NCBI GenBank assembly: GCA_003519585.1
Contig: DOWL01000108.1
Span: 5,624-11,852 of the forward strand
DNA length: 6,229 nt
DNA from: Nocardioides sp.
GTDB taxonomy: Bacteria > Actinomycetota > Actinomycetes > Propionibacteriales > Nocardioidaceae
Direction of reading: 5' to 3'
Part shown: positions 5,951 to 6,229 of the stretch, in pieces
Position numbering within the stretch: the first letter of the stretch is position 1
Layout of the letters: every line of letters starts with the position of its first letter
The notes under the pieces: model-generated
Seen by the model: only the letters and a program-made list of their open reading frames with translations
What the model was told of the DNA's origin: nothing
The model's database searches: none
Made by a program: the position numbers and the translations under genes

Positions 5951-6229
5951 TCACGCGCGGTCGCCCTGCCGACCCGAGCTGCGCGGTCCGCGCTTCTCCT
6001 GCGCCGCGTCGAACTCGTCGTAGGCCGCGACGATCTTGCCGACCAGCCGGTGCCGGACGACGTCTTGGGCGGTCAGCCGGCAGAAGCTGATGTCCTCGAC
6101 CTCGTCGAGGATGTCCTCGACCACGCGCAGCCCCGACTTGGTGCCGGACGGCAGGTCGACCTGGGTGACGTCGCCGGTGACCACGATCTTGGAGCCGAAC
6201 CCCAGCCGGGTCAGGAACATCTTCATCTG
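5951..6229 (-). CDS. phoH: PhoH-like ATPase, C-terminal part
   Basis: The last 92 residues of a PhoH-family protein are present; the gene runs off the right edge, so the start and the Walker A region are not visible. The segment [14 protein letters not shown] followed by [12 protein letters not shown] is the highly conserved PhoH core, the motor part of a P-loop ATPase. Further matching elements are GLRVVEDIL and [20 protein letters not shown] basic, disordered tail ends the protein. PhoH proteins are P-loop ATPases related to superfamily 1 helicases and linked to RNA metabolism; in mycobacteria PhoH2 fuses this ATPase to a PIN RNase domain, but this copy beside ybeY is of the PhoH1/PhoL type. 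An internal ATG at 6226 is not the start, because the conserved motif continues upstream of it (Gln at 6227-6229). Confidence 0.96.
   Translation of the reverse strand, partial: QMKMFLTRLGFGSKIVVTGDVTQVDLPSGTKSGLRVVEDILDEVEDISFCRLTAQDVVRHRLVGKIVAAYDEFDAAQEKRGPRSSGRQGDRA

Noticed and set aside
4051..6090. A 679-codon open frame on the + strand
   Set aside because: It is antisense to the CorC-like gene and ybeY, both firmly identified. Its His/Arg/Asp-rich composition is typical of the mirror frame of GC-rich coding sequence, and it shows no domain.

Overview
The window is GC-rich and almost fully coding. Its gene content and gene order point to a high-GC actinobacterium, most likely a Nocardioides-like member of the Propionibacteriales. 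That placement rests on recalled synteny and protein style, not on a search.

Left part (1-1213): the 3' end of a + strand gene of unknown function converges on a minus-strand gene. The minus-strand protein combines an N-terminal cysteine-rich, YkgJ-like domain with C-terminal pentapeptide repeats. A perfect 11-bp inverted repeat covers both stop codons and looks like a shared bidirectional terminator.

Middle (1214-2969): only 23 bp separate the pentapeptide gene from a divergent aldo/keto reductase gene. Neither start has a usable Shine-Dalgarno, and leaderless transcription in both directions is plausible. The reductase has kept its reading frame but lacks roughly 50-55 residues, including three of the four catalytic residues. 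Its stop overlaps the GTG start of a PLP-dependent enzyme of the D-serine dehydratase/D-threonine aldolase family, so the two form a translationally coupled pair.

Right part (2980-6229, all minus strand): a tight cluster runs phoH (partial), ybeY, a CNNM/CBS-domain CorC-like membrane protein, a degenerate cytidine-deaminase-fold protein, and an alpha/beta hydrolase. The spacings from phoH onwards are 13 bp, 18 bp, an 8-bp overlap and 5 bp, so one transcript is likely. phoH, ybeY and corC form a conserved RNA-metabolism neighbourhood that in many actinobacteria continues into era. Here an alpha/beta hydrolase sits in that position and era is not in the window.

I see no RNA genes, mobile elements, CRISPR arrays or phage genes, and no clear new multi-gene system. 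The best leads are the gutted but in-frame reductase, the deaminase-fold protein without its zinc site, the nested inverted repeat at 382-438, and the 23-bp divergent start region.
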